This document shows, piece by piece, positions 40,033 through 50,089 of a stretch of 64,000 nt of DNA (the first letter of the stretch is position 1; each line of letters begins with the position of its first letter). Source of the DNA: Pyropia yezoensis (taxonomy: Eukaryota; Rhodophyta; Bangiophyceae; Bangiales; Bangiaceae); assembly GCA_009829735.1 (NCBI GenBank), contig CM020618.1, positions 10,073,119 to 10,137,118 of the forward strand, in the 5' to 3' direction. The notes below the pieces were generated by a model, which saw only the letters and a list, made by a program, of their open reading frames with translations, had not been told where the DNA came from and did not search any database. A program made the translations under genes and the position numbers.

Positions 40033-41190
40033 ATCAAAGGTTTTTTTTTCCCCGCTCAGCAGGGTTTTTTTTTTTTCCTTGGACACGAATGTCTCATGCT
40101 CTTGCTTATACCAACACTGGACGCAACTGTGTAGCCGTCTGAAGCGGTAAAAGACGGCGGGGAACTCGGTGGGGGGAGGGGGTGGAGCGTAGCGACTGGC
40201 TATGCGCAGGGCGGGTGTGTCCAGCAGCGGAGAGTGTGAGAGGGTGTCCGGAAGCTGGCGACGTGCAGGGGGAGGACTGCGAGGGGTGTGAGGGCGTAAA
40301 AGAGGTGCCAGTCGGGAAAGGGTTGCGCGCGCGTGCGGCGATGCCAGTAAGTAGGTGGTGGGGGGGGGCGTGCGCCCTGACCTGCGGCGGTGGCCGCGTT
40401 CACCAGCGACAGGCACAGTGGCGCCGCCGGCCACAGCCGCCCCGAGCTGAGGGGGGGGTACTGCCGGGTGGTGGGGATGGAAGGAGGCAGAACCTTGTGT
40501 CCATCGCCGGGCGCCGCCATCCGGAGCGGCGGTGGCGGCGGTGGTGGCGGCGGTGCAAGCTTCTGCGGCGGATGCTGGGGTTGGTCGCTGGGAGGCTGAG
40601 AGGATGGGTGGGTAGAGGGGTGGGAAGGGGGCCAGCCCCTGTGGTGCTCGCCGCCCGACGCCATCGGGGGCGGCGGCGGTAGCGGCGCCGGCACGGCGCC
40701 AGCCGTCGCGGCTGGTTGTAGAGGAGGGGGGGGGACTGGGGGGGGGCGAAAAGGGAAGCGGCCACACCCCTGTGGTGCTGGCCGCCTGCCGCCATGGGCG
40801 GCAGGCTGCGTCTGCGGCGGCGCTGACCATGGCGCCGGCCGCTCTGGCTGGCTGGCGTCGAGGGAGGGGAACTGGTGCGAGGTGGGGGGGGAGGTGGGCC
40901 AACCCGTGTGGCGCTTGTCGCCCCCCGACGTCGGGGCAGTGCTGCTGGCGGCGGCGGCAGCGGCGCTGGGCGCCGCGGCTGCTTGCGGTGGAAGGGTGGG
41001 GACTGGTGGGAGTCGGGGGGGGAAGCCGGCCAACCCCCTACCGCTCGCCGCCCGCCTCCATCTGCGGAGGCGGCAACAGCGGTGAAGGCCAGGGAGGAAG
41101 TTGTTCGGATGCTCTGGTTCAGGACAAACAAGAGGTATAGGAAGAAAAAAAACACCCTGCCCAATGGGTGTAGAAAAAAAAACCTTTGAT
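40033..41190. repeat. Inverted ~48-bp repeat flanking the central part of the Harbinger element
   Basis: The left arm (40033-40080) reads ATCAAAGG, a T tract, a GCAGGGT-like block and a second T tract ending CCTT. The right arm (41142-41190), read on the minus strand, has the same order: ATCAAAGG, T tract, GCAGGGT, T tract, CTTCC. The arms lie just after the transposase stop and at the end of the partner gene. They could be shared 3'-processing sequences of the two genes or the ends of a later insertion. Confidence 0.6.
40497..41090. repeat. Degenerate minisatellite, unit about 133 bp, about five copies
   Basis: Landmark phrases of the type CCAACCC-GTGG-GCTCGCCGCCC recur at 40632, 40762, 40899 and 41030, with a weaker copy from about 40497, giving a period of 130-137 bases. 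The minus-strand frame crossing it translates into Pro-rich repeats around GGEHHRGWPP and similar, which is the source of the long apparent ORF here. Confidence 0.6.
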
Positions 41191-41194
41191 TCCC

Positions 41195-42870
41195 ACCGTC
41201 CCGTACAAGCACAAGCAACATGCACAAACACTTCCGAGGTACAACACTGCATGCCGGCATCACTATCAGATTCACTGCTGGATTGGTCAGAAAGGCGGGG
41301 AGTCCGCGCCCGCCCGCGGGGCGAGGACAGCCCAGAGGACAGGTCGGAGTCATCGAGGGGTAGCGTGGTGCCCAGTGACTTGTTCTGCAACCTCGCCGCG
41401 GCCGCCACCTTTGGCAGTTGGGCTTTGGCCGCGCGCGAGAGCGCGAGAACAGGGGGCACAACAGTTCGGGGGCTGGAGCGTGGAGCGCCGTCCGCTGTTG
41501 TGGGTACTTGCGCAGGTGTGGCTGCCTTCGGTCGCGTAAGCGGCTGCACGGGCCGGTCCAGGGCCGCTTCCACAGTTTCCAATGGCCCAGCCGCAGAGGC
41601 GGGCAGCGGCACCACATGCAAAGGGGCGGCGGGGGGGGGCGGCGGAGGTCGCACACTGTCGTCGTCGTCCTCCTCCTCGTCTGCAATCTCATACACAGCA
41701 GGCCCGATCGTGGCGTCCATTGCCGCGGCCGGGCTCACCGTCGGGGGGGTCCAGGACTTGACAGGCTCGGGGCCGAGAGGCATGCCGGCCGCCTTCAGCA
41801 TCTGGCGCGCCTTGGTGCGCATAAATAGCTTCGCCTCCTCCGTATCGCGCATGTTGGGCTTGTTGAGAAGGATAATGGCCGACCGCTCGGCCGCGGCATT
41901 TGCCACAGCCTGGAGTGCTTCAGTGCTGGCCCGCACTTCCCGCGCCGCCATAATGTCTTCCTTGCGGCCACGCTTAGCCGCTTTGGTGCCAGGTGTGCGA
42001 GGGTCAAACTTGCGTGCAGGGCTCCCGACGTTGACACTGGTTCGGGGGCCATCCGTCGGGTCGTCCGTCTCAGGGTCCTCATGCTCGCTCGTCCCGCTGC
42101 CCTCCGTGCCGCTCTGTGTGCCAATTCCCGCGGCGGCCGATCTAGCGGCGCCGCTCCACTTGTCAGAGTTGCGCAGCACCTTCCAGCTCGGGACATATTT
42201 CTGCAGCCGGTAGTACTTGCGCATCCGAGTCTCCGCCTCCGCCCCGTCCATACGCGCCTAATGCTTTCGGATAGCCCCGTAGATGTCCATGCCCTTTTTG
42301 TTGGCCAAAGCGCCCTGTATGACCGCCTCCACGGACGGGTTGCCGGTCAGCTTCAGGCGCTGCACAGCTAAAAACGACGATGCTAAAGTGCTGGTCCCCT
42401 TCTTGACTTTTTCCCAGGTCTTGGTGATCGATCCCACCGTGCGGTCGTTCGTCATTGGCAGCGCGCATCAGGTCCAGGTACTCGTCGCGCACCCCAGTGT
42501 AGAAGGCTGCCCCCCTCTGGTCCGTCCCCACAATGTCGTCCCGCGTCTTATCAGCCACGCCTGCGACAAACACGTCAGCTCCACCTCCGACCACCACACG
42601 CCACAGCCCATGGCGTTAGCTACGCGGAGCGCCTTGCCCGCGGTAGCCCCCACGACCACCGTGGCGCGGCAAAGACAGTGGAGGAGTCGGCGGGCGGGGG
42701 CCAAGGTCGGCGGCAAGCAGGGGCCGCGGCGGCGTTGGCGGCCGCTGGTCCTAGAGCAGGAGAGCGCTCGTTGTAGCGCGGATGCGGGCGCTCGTTGTAG
42801 GGCGCGTGCTGGCGCTCGTTGTAGAGCTGGGGCATGCGCTCGTCGTAGGGCGGGGGCGGGGCGTTAGGTG
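41195..42870 (-). pseudogene. Harbinger partner protein (Myb/NAM-associated type), degenerate
   Basis: Upstream (42870-42770) the frame has a short tandem YNER repeat. A frame at 42597 then gives DDIVGTDQRGAAFYTGVRDEY. After a shift near 42455 it continues TVGSITKTWEKVKKGTSTLA and ALANKKGMDIYGAIRKH. An in-frame TAG at 42258-42260 follows, and the same frame goes on with RMRKYYRLQKYVPSWKVLRN, then GTKAAKRGRKEDIMAARE, the basic GTKAAK block typical of NAM-associated C-terminal domains. The rest (to about 41250) is an acidic and Pro-rich tail ending near SSSESDSDAGMQ. The assignment rests on motif order and on pairing with a Harbinger transposase. At least one stop and one frameshift inactivate it. 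Confidence 0.6.
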
Positions 42871-45800
42871 GGACCCAGCGGTCGCCGCGGGCTTCCTCCC
42901 AGCCGGGACTGGGGGGCGCCGGCGTTGGTCGTCCCGATACCGCAGTGCGCGTGTGCGGCTGCGGGGGCGAGGCAGCTCTTTCTGCTCAACGCGGGGGGGG
43001 TGGCGGCGTCCAAAGTTGTCGTTGTCGCGGCCGCCGTAGTGGCCGTGATGATCCCCACGCGGAGGGGCAGGTCCGCCACCATGAGTAGTCGGCGGCGGGG
43101 TGTAGGTCCATCCAGGAGGGGAAGGCACCGCCCAAGGGCACGGGCAAGCCCAGTGGCGGGCGCCGCGGGGCGCGCTGCATGCCGCGCGCGGCATCCAAGC
43201 AGTCGGCGGGGGCGCGGCCGGCATCCAAGCGCCGTCGCGGGGAGGCAGCATCCAGGCGCCCCCGGCGGAGAGACCACCAGCACCGCGGCCGTCCATGCCG
43301 TAACAGGCGAGGAAGGGAACGGTTGGCGAGGCCGGGGGCGGGGTCGGCCGTGCCGGCCCCAAGGCGGGAGAGGAAAAGGCGGGAGACGGAATGGTGGGTA
43401 CGGTTTGGCGGGGGCAAGCAGAGTGGCGAGCGTCGTGCGGGGCAGGGCGCGGCTATCGGTGGCGGGTGGGCCGGGCGGCGTCGACTCGGAGATTGTCGGG
43501 ACGTCCCCGCCCCCTCCCAAGAAAAACCGTCGACGGCGGGTGGGAGCGCGCCCTCCGCCAGAGCAATGCCTGCGCCCCCCCCCCCACCCTTGCAGAGGAG
43601 GCGGGGAGGGTGCGTGTCCGATCGTTGGGGCTGTTGGGAGGTCAGCCCGGATTCACGTCGGGGGGGGGGGGGGGGGCCGGGGGAGGGCATAGACGGGGCG
43701 GGGGCGGTTTCGCGGTGTGCTCCCCCCGGTCCACGCTGTTTGCGGGGATCGAAGGGGGGGGGCGGTCAGGACGCGGCTTGCATGCGTCTCCGTGGTCCAT
43801 GCCGTATGGGGGGGTTAAGATGAGGGGGGGGGGCATCGAGGGGCGAGCGGCTCGCCCTGCACCCCCCACAGAAGCACGCTGTGGGACGGGGGTCGACCGG
43901 GAGGGGGGGATGGGGCTGTCGGAGGGCAGTCTGCACTGCGCCCCCACCCTCCATTGCGAGTGGGGGGGTTGCTTCCGGGATGGGGGGGGGGCGCCGCGGG
44001 GCGCGCGGCGTACACTGCACCCCCGCCCAACTAAGCTCAGGGAGGGGTTAGAAGGGGGTGACGGGGCTGCTGGGGGACCGTGGGCCGTGCCGGGGCTATC
44101 GGCGGCGGGAGGGCCGAGAAATGGCTCTCCTGCCCCGGGTTGCTGGGCATTTCGTGCTGGGGAGGGTGGCGGCCGCCGCGGGAGAGTTGTGTCGGTTGTG
44201 ACACAGAGCTTGGGGAAGAGGGGCCTGTGGCACACACATCCCCCTCCCCGCCTGCTGCAGGCCCCGACGCAGCCGCCCCGCCCCGCCCGAAAATATCCAG
44301 AGGGCTCGCGCGACCGCCGCGGGAGCACCACGACGAGCGCACACTCGATTGTCCAATGACATTTATGGTGGGGAGACTATCGCAGGGGGGATTTGGGCAA
44401 TGGGGACTGTTTGATGGTGGCGACCTCGTGGCACAACGCCCGAACACACACCTTCCTCTCAGGCGGATGATAAATACCACCGCGCGTCGGCGCCATGACG
44501 CCCTCACACTCTTCCGTTTCGTTATGCCCGCCACCGGCGGCGTCACACCATGGCCTGCCGCGAGGGAGACCCCCCCTCTGTGTCTCGTCCTGGTGGAAAA
44601 CGCTCGCCATATGGGCTTGCAAGCCATCAGAACGGTCCTCCCGCCAATCAGAACCGAGGCTTGCAGGCGAGGGGGCGGGACGGACGTGCTGAGCTTTCAG
44701 AGCCCGAGGGCAGGACGATGTAGTGTCTGCAACAGAGGCTGACGCGAGAAAGCGAGAAAAGAGAGACGCGGGTGTTGCTGACCGCAAACGGACGGCTGCG
44801 GGGTCCACGCTGGTGCCACCGAAAAAATCAGCGGCTCATCCTTGTACATCGTTGGCGACCCGTGGAGTCACGCAGGAGGGGAACACAGGTGACATGGTTG
44901 CCATAGGAGACACCGCGACACACCCACACTAGCACCCCCCCACCAAACCCCCTGTATACGGGGAGACTACGGCCAATGCGGCGGGTCAAAGCGAGTGTTC
45001 CACCCGTTTCTCCCCCCCCACGTCGCGCGGACGAGCACATAGGGGGAGATCCGAGCCAGACTGCGCCGCGTGCGCCGATCGTCGAGAAAATTGTACGGTT
45101 TGGGGGCCATTTGGGGGCCATGATTGCGATCGATGGCGTAGTTGCGCTCTACGTGTCACGTTCGATCGCCCAAGAAACGCTTCGGAAGGATACGATCGCA
45201 GGCGATCCGGGAGGCTCGGACAGTGTCTCCCTCCCCAAGATACCGCGCTTCGGTGGTCCCTATGAAATATTCTAATGGGAATGGGCTTTGGTCCGGCACG
45301 GTGTAGCAACGGCTCCGAAATTTTACGCCCGAGTTTATCGCCCTGTGACATCGTTCTACACAAGTCCTGCCCCCCCGGTTGGGGAAGCACGGTTTTGTTT
45401 GGTCGTCCAGTCACAAGCCGCCACGTGCTTCCATGTCAGCCTTAAATGAAAGTCGCTTGGTCTTGGTCTCACTGTTGAAGGGGCTGCTCTAAGCTCGGGT
45501 ACATACTGTACCATGGACATCTTCACGAGATTCCCGACTTATTCGGCAGCAACTGACCTCTGTATGTTAACATGGGCGCCTGGTGCCGAGCTCTCGGCCG
45601 ATCCTAGCCGCAATTCTTAATGGGCGGCCCACAGCGCAGACAGGTCGTGGGGCATCAGCCTACAGAATCCTTGGGATATTAGAGACTTTCATGACCCCCT
45701 GTGCAACCTGGCACCGGCCGGTAACTGGCCACCGGCCCGCGGGGCCGAGGGGTGTTGCTGGCGGTCGGCGGGACTACGAGACGGACGATCGGCTTGGCCG

Positions 45801-46071
45801 TCGGCGGCGGCGCCAGCTAGGCGGCTGCGGCCGCTGGCGGTTTTGATACCGCCTGCCTCGCCCCTTACTCTCTCATATCTTTCCCCGGCCCACTGCCCCT
45901 TCGCCCACTACCCCCCCCCCCCGGCGTAACTGCCGCTCCTTCGGCGCCGCTTGGCGGCATCCAGGGCCCCCACGGGGCCTGCTACGGGGAGACCGTGCAG
46001 GACGTCGGGATGCGGCTTGTGGCAGGGGGCGGCGGACGGGGTACCGGGTGGAGGGGGGCCCTATAAGGGCT
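42871..46071. other. Intergenic, G-rich region without a supportable gene
   Basis: From 43000 to 44350 the plus strand is extremely G-rich, with several runs of 8-18 G (for example around 43660 and 43824), so long frames here are compositional. A palindrome-like CTTGCAAGCC / GGCTTGCAGG pair lies at about 44617-44670, with a CCAAT-type ATTGG/CCAAT motif between. From 44800 to 46070 the sequence is of mixed composition and I see nothing codable. Confidence 0.4.
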
Positions 46072-46077
46072 TCGGCG
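46072..46077 (+). promoter_or_regulatory. TATA-like box before the 46208 reading frame
   Basis: TATAAG lies 136 bases upstream of the ATG at 46208, next to a GC-rich segment. The spacing fits a core promoter with a leader of about 100 bases. Confidence 0.3.
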
Positions 46078-46207
46078 CGGGCTCCCTCCCGAGCGCTCAA
46101 CGCTAGGCAGCGTCCGTCGGCTTGCCCCGCGCTTGCGTGGCGCGCCGACGGCTACCCGTACTTGGCACGTGGTCTGCGCGAGCTGCGCGTCTTTGTGCGT
46201 GCTGAGT

Positions 46208-46762
46208 ATGGGTGACGAAACCGGCGGGGGCGCTCCTATCCCTGCCGGTGTGGCTTCCGCCGAGGACTTGGCGGAGCAACGCGCAGAGATTGCTGCCCTC
46301 ATGCGCGCATTCGAGGCGTGACAAGATGGCGGCACGGCGCAGCCGCTGGTTGTTGCAGCAACCGGCGGCGCCCCTCCCTCCAACTCCGTCACTGGCGGGG
46401 TGGATGAAGCGGCAGGTGGACCTGCTGCGGGAGCAGACCCGCCAGCTAACGGCGGCGCAGACGTCGCCGCAGCGGGCCGGGCAAACGGGCGGCGGCCCGC
46501 GATCGACCAACCCGGCGGCCGTGCAGACTCCCTAGTTTTCTCTTACATTTCTGCCGAGGAGGACGGCGGACCGACCTACGCGGGTGGTGGTGGTGGCGGG
46601 CAGGGGACCACGGGCCACCCCGACGGCCTCGACGACCCGACCTTCCCCGAGCCTGACGGCATCATCGTTGCTTTTAAAGCGCCCAAGCGTATCCGGCGCG
46701 CCGACGCTCTCCCCGTCCCCTTCACGCCGGCCGACGTGGAGTACGTTACAAACCTTATCTAG
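46208..46762 (+). pseudogene. Unknown protein frame with one in-frame TGA
   Basis: ATG at 46208 begins MGDETGGGAPIPAGVASAED and runs to a TGA at 46319-46321. The same frame is then open to the stop at 46762, about 184 codons in all. The first part is a short helical stretch (EDLAEQRAEIAALMRAFEA), the middle is Gly/Ala-rich, and the end is well structured (VFSYISAEEDGGPTY, then IIVAFKAPKRIRRADALPVP). Small acidic-basic proteins of this kind are common at the start of retroelement gag genes, but I find no LTR or pol nearby and do not recognise the family. It is either a host gene with one nonsense change, a readthrough gene, or a transposon fragment. Confidence 0.4.
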
Positions 46763-46962
46763 CCGTTTCTGGCCGTTTTGTCAGACATGATGTTCATATG
46801 AGAAATACGTACTGAGGCGCCACGTGGGCATATTCGTCTGCAATGATGTGCCTTCGGTGCACCTAATGAGCTGTGACGGCGCGGACTGCATTTCGGCGCG
46901 CGGTGCTCCCGTGTCAGCAAAGGACGTTGCCTACTATTGTGCCATATTCCAGCCAGTGGCGC

Positions 46963-47310
46963 GCGCGTCACCGACCGACAGGAGGGGGATGGAACGGCGG
47001 CGGCGGTGGGCGCGTCACTCATGACGAAGAGGAGAGATGTGGGATGGCTGCAGCGGAAAGCGCGTCGCCGGCAGGGAGCGAGACGAGGGCAGAGCGGTAG
47101 CGGTGGTACGCGCGTCAACCGCGAGGAGGAAGAGGTGGGGGAAGCGGTCGCGGGAACCGGTGTGTTACCGCCAGGGGAGGGGAAGGGGGTGAATGGTTGT
47201 AGTGATCGGAGCGCCTCTTACAGGCGGGGGAGGGTTAAGGGGAGAGGCGACCACATGACCAGGGAAAGGAGGAGAGGGAGCGTCGACCCAGACAGCGCAG
47301 AGGTATATTG
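46963..47310. repeat. Degenerate minisatellite, unit about 50 bp
   Basis: GCGCGTCA or a close variant recurs at 46963, 47010, 47060 and 47110, each followed by a purine-rich segment and a GCGG-rich segment. Related but weaker units seem to continue to about 47310. The period is 47-50 bases and copies differ at many positions. Confidence 0.5.
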
Positions 47311-47537
47311 AGGCTAGGAAGACGGCAAAGCAATGTCCAGGGAGAGGAGAGAGAGGTCACACGGTGGGGGTGGGAGAATGGAAAGCGGGCGACCCGTGGC
47401 AGCCTTGAGTGGGGGAAGAGGGCGGCGTGAGAGGTCCGGAGGTGCCCATAGTTGTGAACAGCGAAACAGCGACAGCGCATTGGAGGTGATGGGCACGACA
47501 GCCGGCAAGAGCGAGCGGTGGTGCGTTGTACGCCCCG

Positions 47538-47546
47538 TATAAATAG
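47538..47546 (+). promoter_or_regulatory. TATA box without a recognised gene
   Basis: TATAAATAG is a textbook core element. No credible plus-strand frame follows within several hundred bases, so it may serve a non-coding transcript, a lost transposon gene, or be fortuitous. Confidence 0.3.
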
Positions 47547-47728
47547 GGTGGCGTGGGCGGCGCTGAAAAAGCAGAGCAACACCTAGAGAAAGCCCACTCC
47601 GATCTTACTTGAGGACTGTACTCTGCCCAAGTCGAATGGGCCCCGGGAGACCGTGATCTCGCGCAGTCAGATAATTAGGAGAGTATCATATTCTTGATTG
47701 CTGAAAGTCACAGCTGCCGTCATATAGT

Positions 47729-47839
47729 GCGTCCCGTAAAAAGTGGACGTGCTCGTGTCGTGATCATGTCAAATGTCGGCCACTGGACCAATCAATCCCA
47801 CACTGCACGACCCTAGCACGTCCACTTTTTATGAGACGC
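47729..47839. mobile_element. Tc1/mariner-type MITE, 111 bp
   Basis: The ends are 25-base inverted repeats with two mismatches: GCGTCCCGTAAAAAGTGGAC at the left and the complement of the same sequence at the right (from AGCACGTCCACTTTTTATGA). GYGTCYCRTAAAAAGTGGAC-like ends are typical of Tc1/mariner elements. The 60-base interior has no coding capacity. The exact TA target site is uncertain because the flanks (TATAGT left, GCAAAA right) do not give a clean pair. Confidence 0.65.
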
Positions 47840-48135
47840 GCAAAAAATTGGATACGCCAGGACCGTGCCATTTTAACGAGAAAGATACGAGAATCCTCGA
47901 TGAGAATGCTCGTTGCTGAAATTCTCTAGTACATTCTTTTCATGACCTCGACCACCTGGTAAAAAGAATGAATTATCAGTGTGTTATCGACTTTTGGATC
48001 TCGTTTGGCAATCCGGTAGGTTTCGAATAGTCGCCCTCCGTCACCGTCCTGCCACCTGGGCACACCCAGTAAAGTTGGCTCTTAGTTCTCTGCACATTAC
48101 ACTTGACCTGCGAAACAGAATTGAGCAATGTGCAC

Positions 48136-48195
48136 ATCTGGGTGGACGAGAGAAAGATCTGGGTGGACGAGAGAGAATTGTGTCGCGACACAATT
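48136..48195. repeat. Tandem duplication and 20-bp perfect palindrome
   Basis: ATCTGGGTGGACGAGAGA occurs twice in a row (from about 48136 and 48157) and is followed directly by AATTGTGTCGCGACACAATT (48176-48195), a perfect 20-bp palindrome. Confidence 0.7.
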
Positions 48196-48561
48196 TCCGA
48201 CCTGCTTGCACAGGGCACGCGGGAGGGGTTGCGACACAGCCGCCTCGACAAGGGACTGGGTTTTCAAATATTCTCTGGCGTCCGTGAGCTGTAGCGCGGC
48301 TGGACCCGTCTGGCGTCGCCCAAGAGTATGTCGTACCGCGCTCGCACCGAGCGCATATTGTGGCAGCCGATGCTTGCATGAGCCGCCAAGCGGAGGACTC
48401 ATTCAGCGGTGGACCTGATGGACGGCATTGAGCGGTGTTGCAGTATTGACCCAGGTAGGGGGGCAACACGTGCCATGCAAGGGACGGCAAGCAGCTAGCC
48501 TGACCCGTTTCGCCCCATGCATTTGGGTCCATATTCCCTAAGTAAGGGATAGCTAGCTTAG

Positions 48562-48907
48562 TAGCAAATCCAACGTGGATTTGAGGGGTTTCTGCATTTT
48601 ATCGTCTTGAACTTTCGTGTGGCCCGGCGGGCAGGTGCTGGGGTGGGAGATTCCGAGTGGCGAGATTCTCAGGGGACCCTGGGGGGACAAGGGGAGGGAC
48701 AGCAGGGCTGGGCCTCGCTTCCCCGTCCCGACCAAGAAACTGTTCGTTCACACACCATCTTCTTGTATTTTCGTGGGGGGTTTGCCCCACAACAGGGACA
48801 GAGTGTGTGCAACTTGCACTTCTTCCGGCTCCCCCGACACTGGAGGCAGCCCTTGCGCACCGCCCCAACTTGGGTGCCGTGTGTGCGAGTGGTTTTTGCC
48901 ACAAGCG
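48562..48907 (+). repeat. Left terminal inverted repeat
   Basis: Aligned by eye with the reverse complement of 52265-52610; I judge similarity near 85-90 percent with short indels. A small hairpin (AAATCCAACGTGGATTT, 48565-48581) lies at the outer end and is partly conserved in the right copy. Confidence 0.7.
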
Positions 48908-50089
48908 GTACACTGGCGCACCGAGGACGCGCGAGAGAACTGCAGCGCTCGCGGCGCTGCGATACTTGGGCAGCACTTCTTGGCGCGCCCTGGCTCGCGC
49001 AGAGAAGCCACTCTAACCGGGCTATACGAGCCACTTTCTGCTTTCGGAGGCTGTCTTGTTGCTTGTGGTACCGAGTTCGAGAACGGCTCTCGTAAGACAA
49101 ACATTCGCGGGAAAGGATTGGGCGTTTGAGTGCTCAATATGTCACAGGTGATTCCTAAAGCCCGTTACTGATGTGGCGGACAGGAAGGAGGGAGAGGATG
49201 GAAAGGCTGGCGATCCTCTTTCCTCGGCGGTTGCCTCGCTGCTCGTTTCCCCCTGTACGCGTGGGATCTGCAACGCGTGCTCCTGCCGGGGCCGAAGGGC
49301 CAAAGGAAGAGCGTTGTCAAACATTGGTTCTTTCCTCCCCTCCCCCCTCTATCCGCCGAGCGGATTGTGACGGGCGTGGTTCTTCAAGGTTGTTGTTGGG
49401 CGTTCTTCAAGGTGGTTGTTGGACGTGCTCCAACTAGGCTAGGTGAGTAGTGCCCCCCCGGTATCCCCTAGTGGCGCCGACGCCCACGCACTCTATACTC
49501 GCGTCAGGGCACCCAAGGTGCCTCAAAGCAAGCGTTTCCCCATCCAGCCGCCGGTCGGCACAAAACGGCCCAAAAAAAAGCATGGCTCTCAAGACAAAGC
49601 ATGGGCGGGCGTGCGCACTGACGGAGTGCCGCCCCAGTTTGCCCCAAACGAAGGGTTCCGGCGTGCGGCGCCCCAACCGGCCCCAGACGCCAGTCGATCC
49701 GAAGGTCCGAGAGGCGTGTAAGCACGGTTCGATCGATTCGACCGAAACGACGAGTCGGCTAGCCAGTCACATCGCTGCAATGCTGCAGCGAGGACGTTCT
49801 CACGGACTCGCCAGATGTGGTAGATGCGGCTCGTCAAGGGTGCTGACGGTGGCACCCGTCGACTGGCCATGATGGGCTGTCAATGGCTGCTGTCGTGCGG
49901 CCGGCAGACACCGTGAGACAGCGGCTGACTCATCTTAAGTCATGAAGGTACACCGCGTCATGCCCCACAATACAAGGAATCGATCCATGTTGCGAGGAGT
50001 TGGCTCGGCAGGATCTGTAAGGAAAGGTACCATATATTATACCTTAGGTATTAGGCATGGGATTAGGGGGGAAATCCTTACACCCGGCC

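Larger units (their letters stand above)
38545..42870. mobile_element. PIF/Harbinger DNA transposon with two convergent genes (ends undefined)
   Basis: A Harbinger transposase on the plus strand and a Myb/NAM-associated-type partner on the minus strand face each other tail to tail. Autonomous PIF/Harbinger elements usually encode exactly this pair, the second protein helping DNA binding and nuclear import of the transposase. The listed span is the coding extent only; terminal inverted repeats and the 3-bp target duplication were not found. Both genes are broken. Confidence 0.7.

Noticed and set aside
40497..41090. The regular 133-bp repeats read as a CRISPR array
   Set aside because: Units are degenerate throughout with no conserved-repeat/unique-spacer structure, and the genome is eukaryotic.
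42868..43692. Plus-strand frame ending with a KKNRRRRV nuclear-signal-like stretch
   Set aside because: It overlaps the degenerate Harbinger partner region antisense and is Arg/Gly-rich throughout; composition explains it.
46319..46321. The in-frame TGA read as selenocysteine
   Set aside because: No SECIS-like element or selenoprotein motif is visible, and many transposon frames here carry ordinary nonsense codons.
48607..49129. Overlapping plus-strand frames of 120-170 codons
   Set aside because: They lie mostly in the long terminal inverted repeat; similar frames appear in the opposite repeat in different registers, so the similarity is at DNA level.
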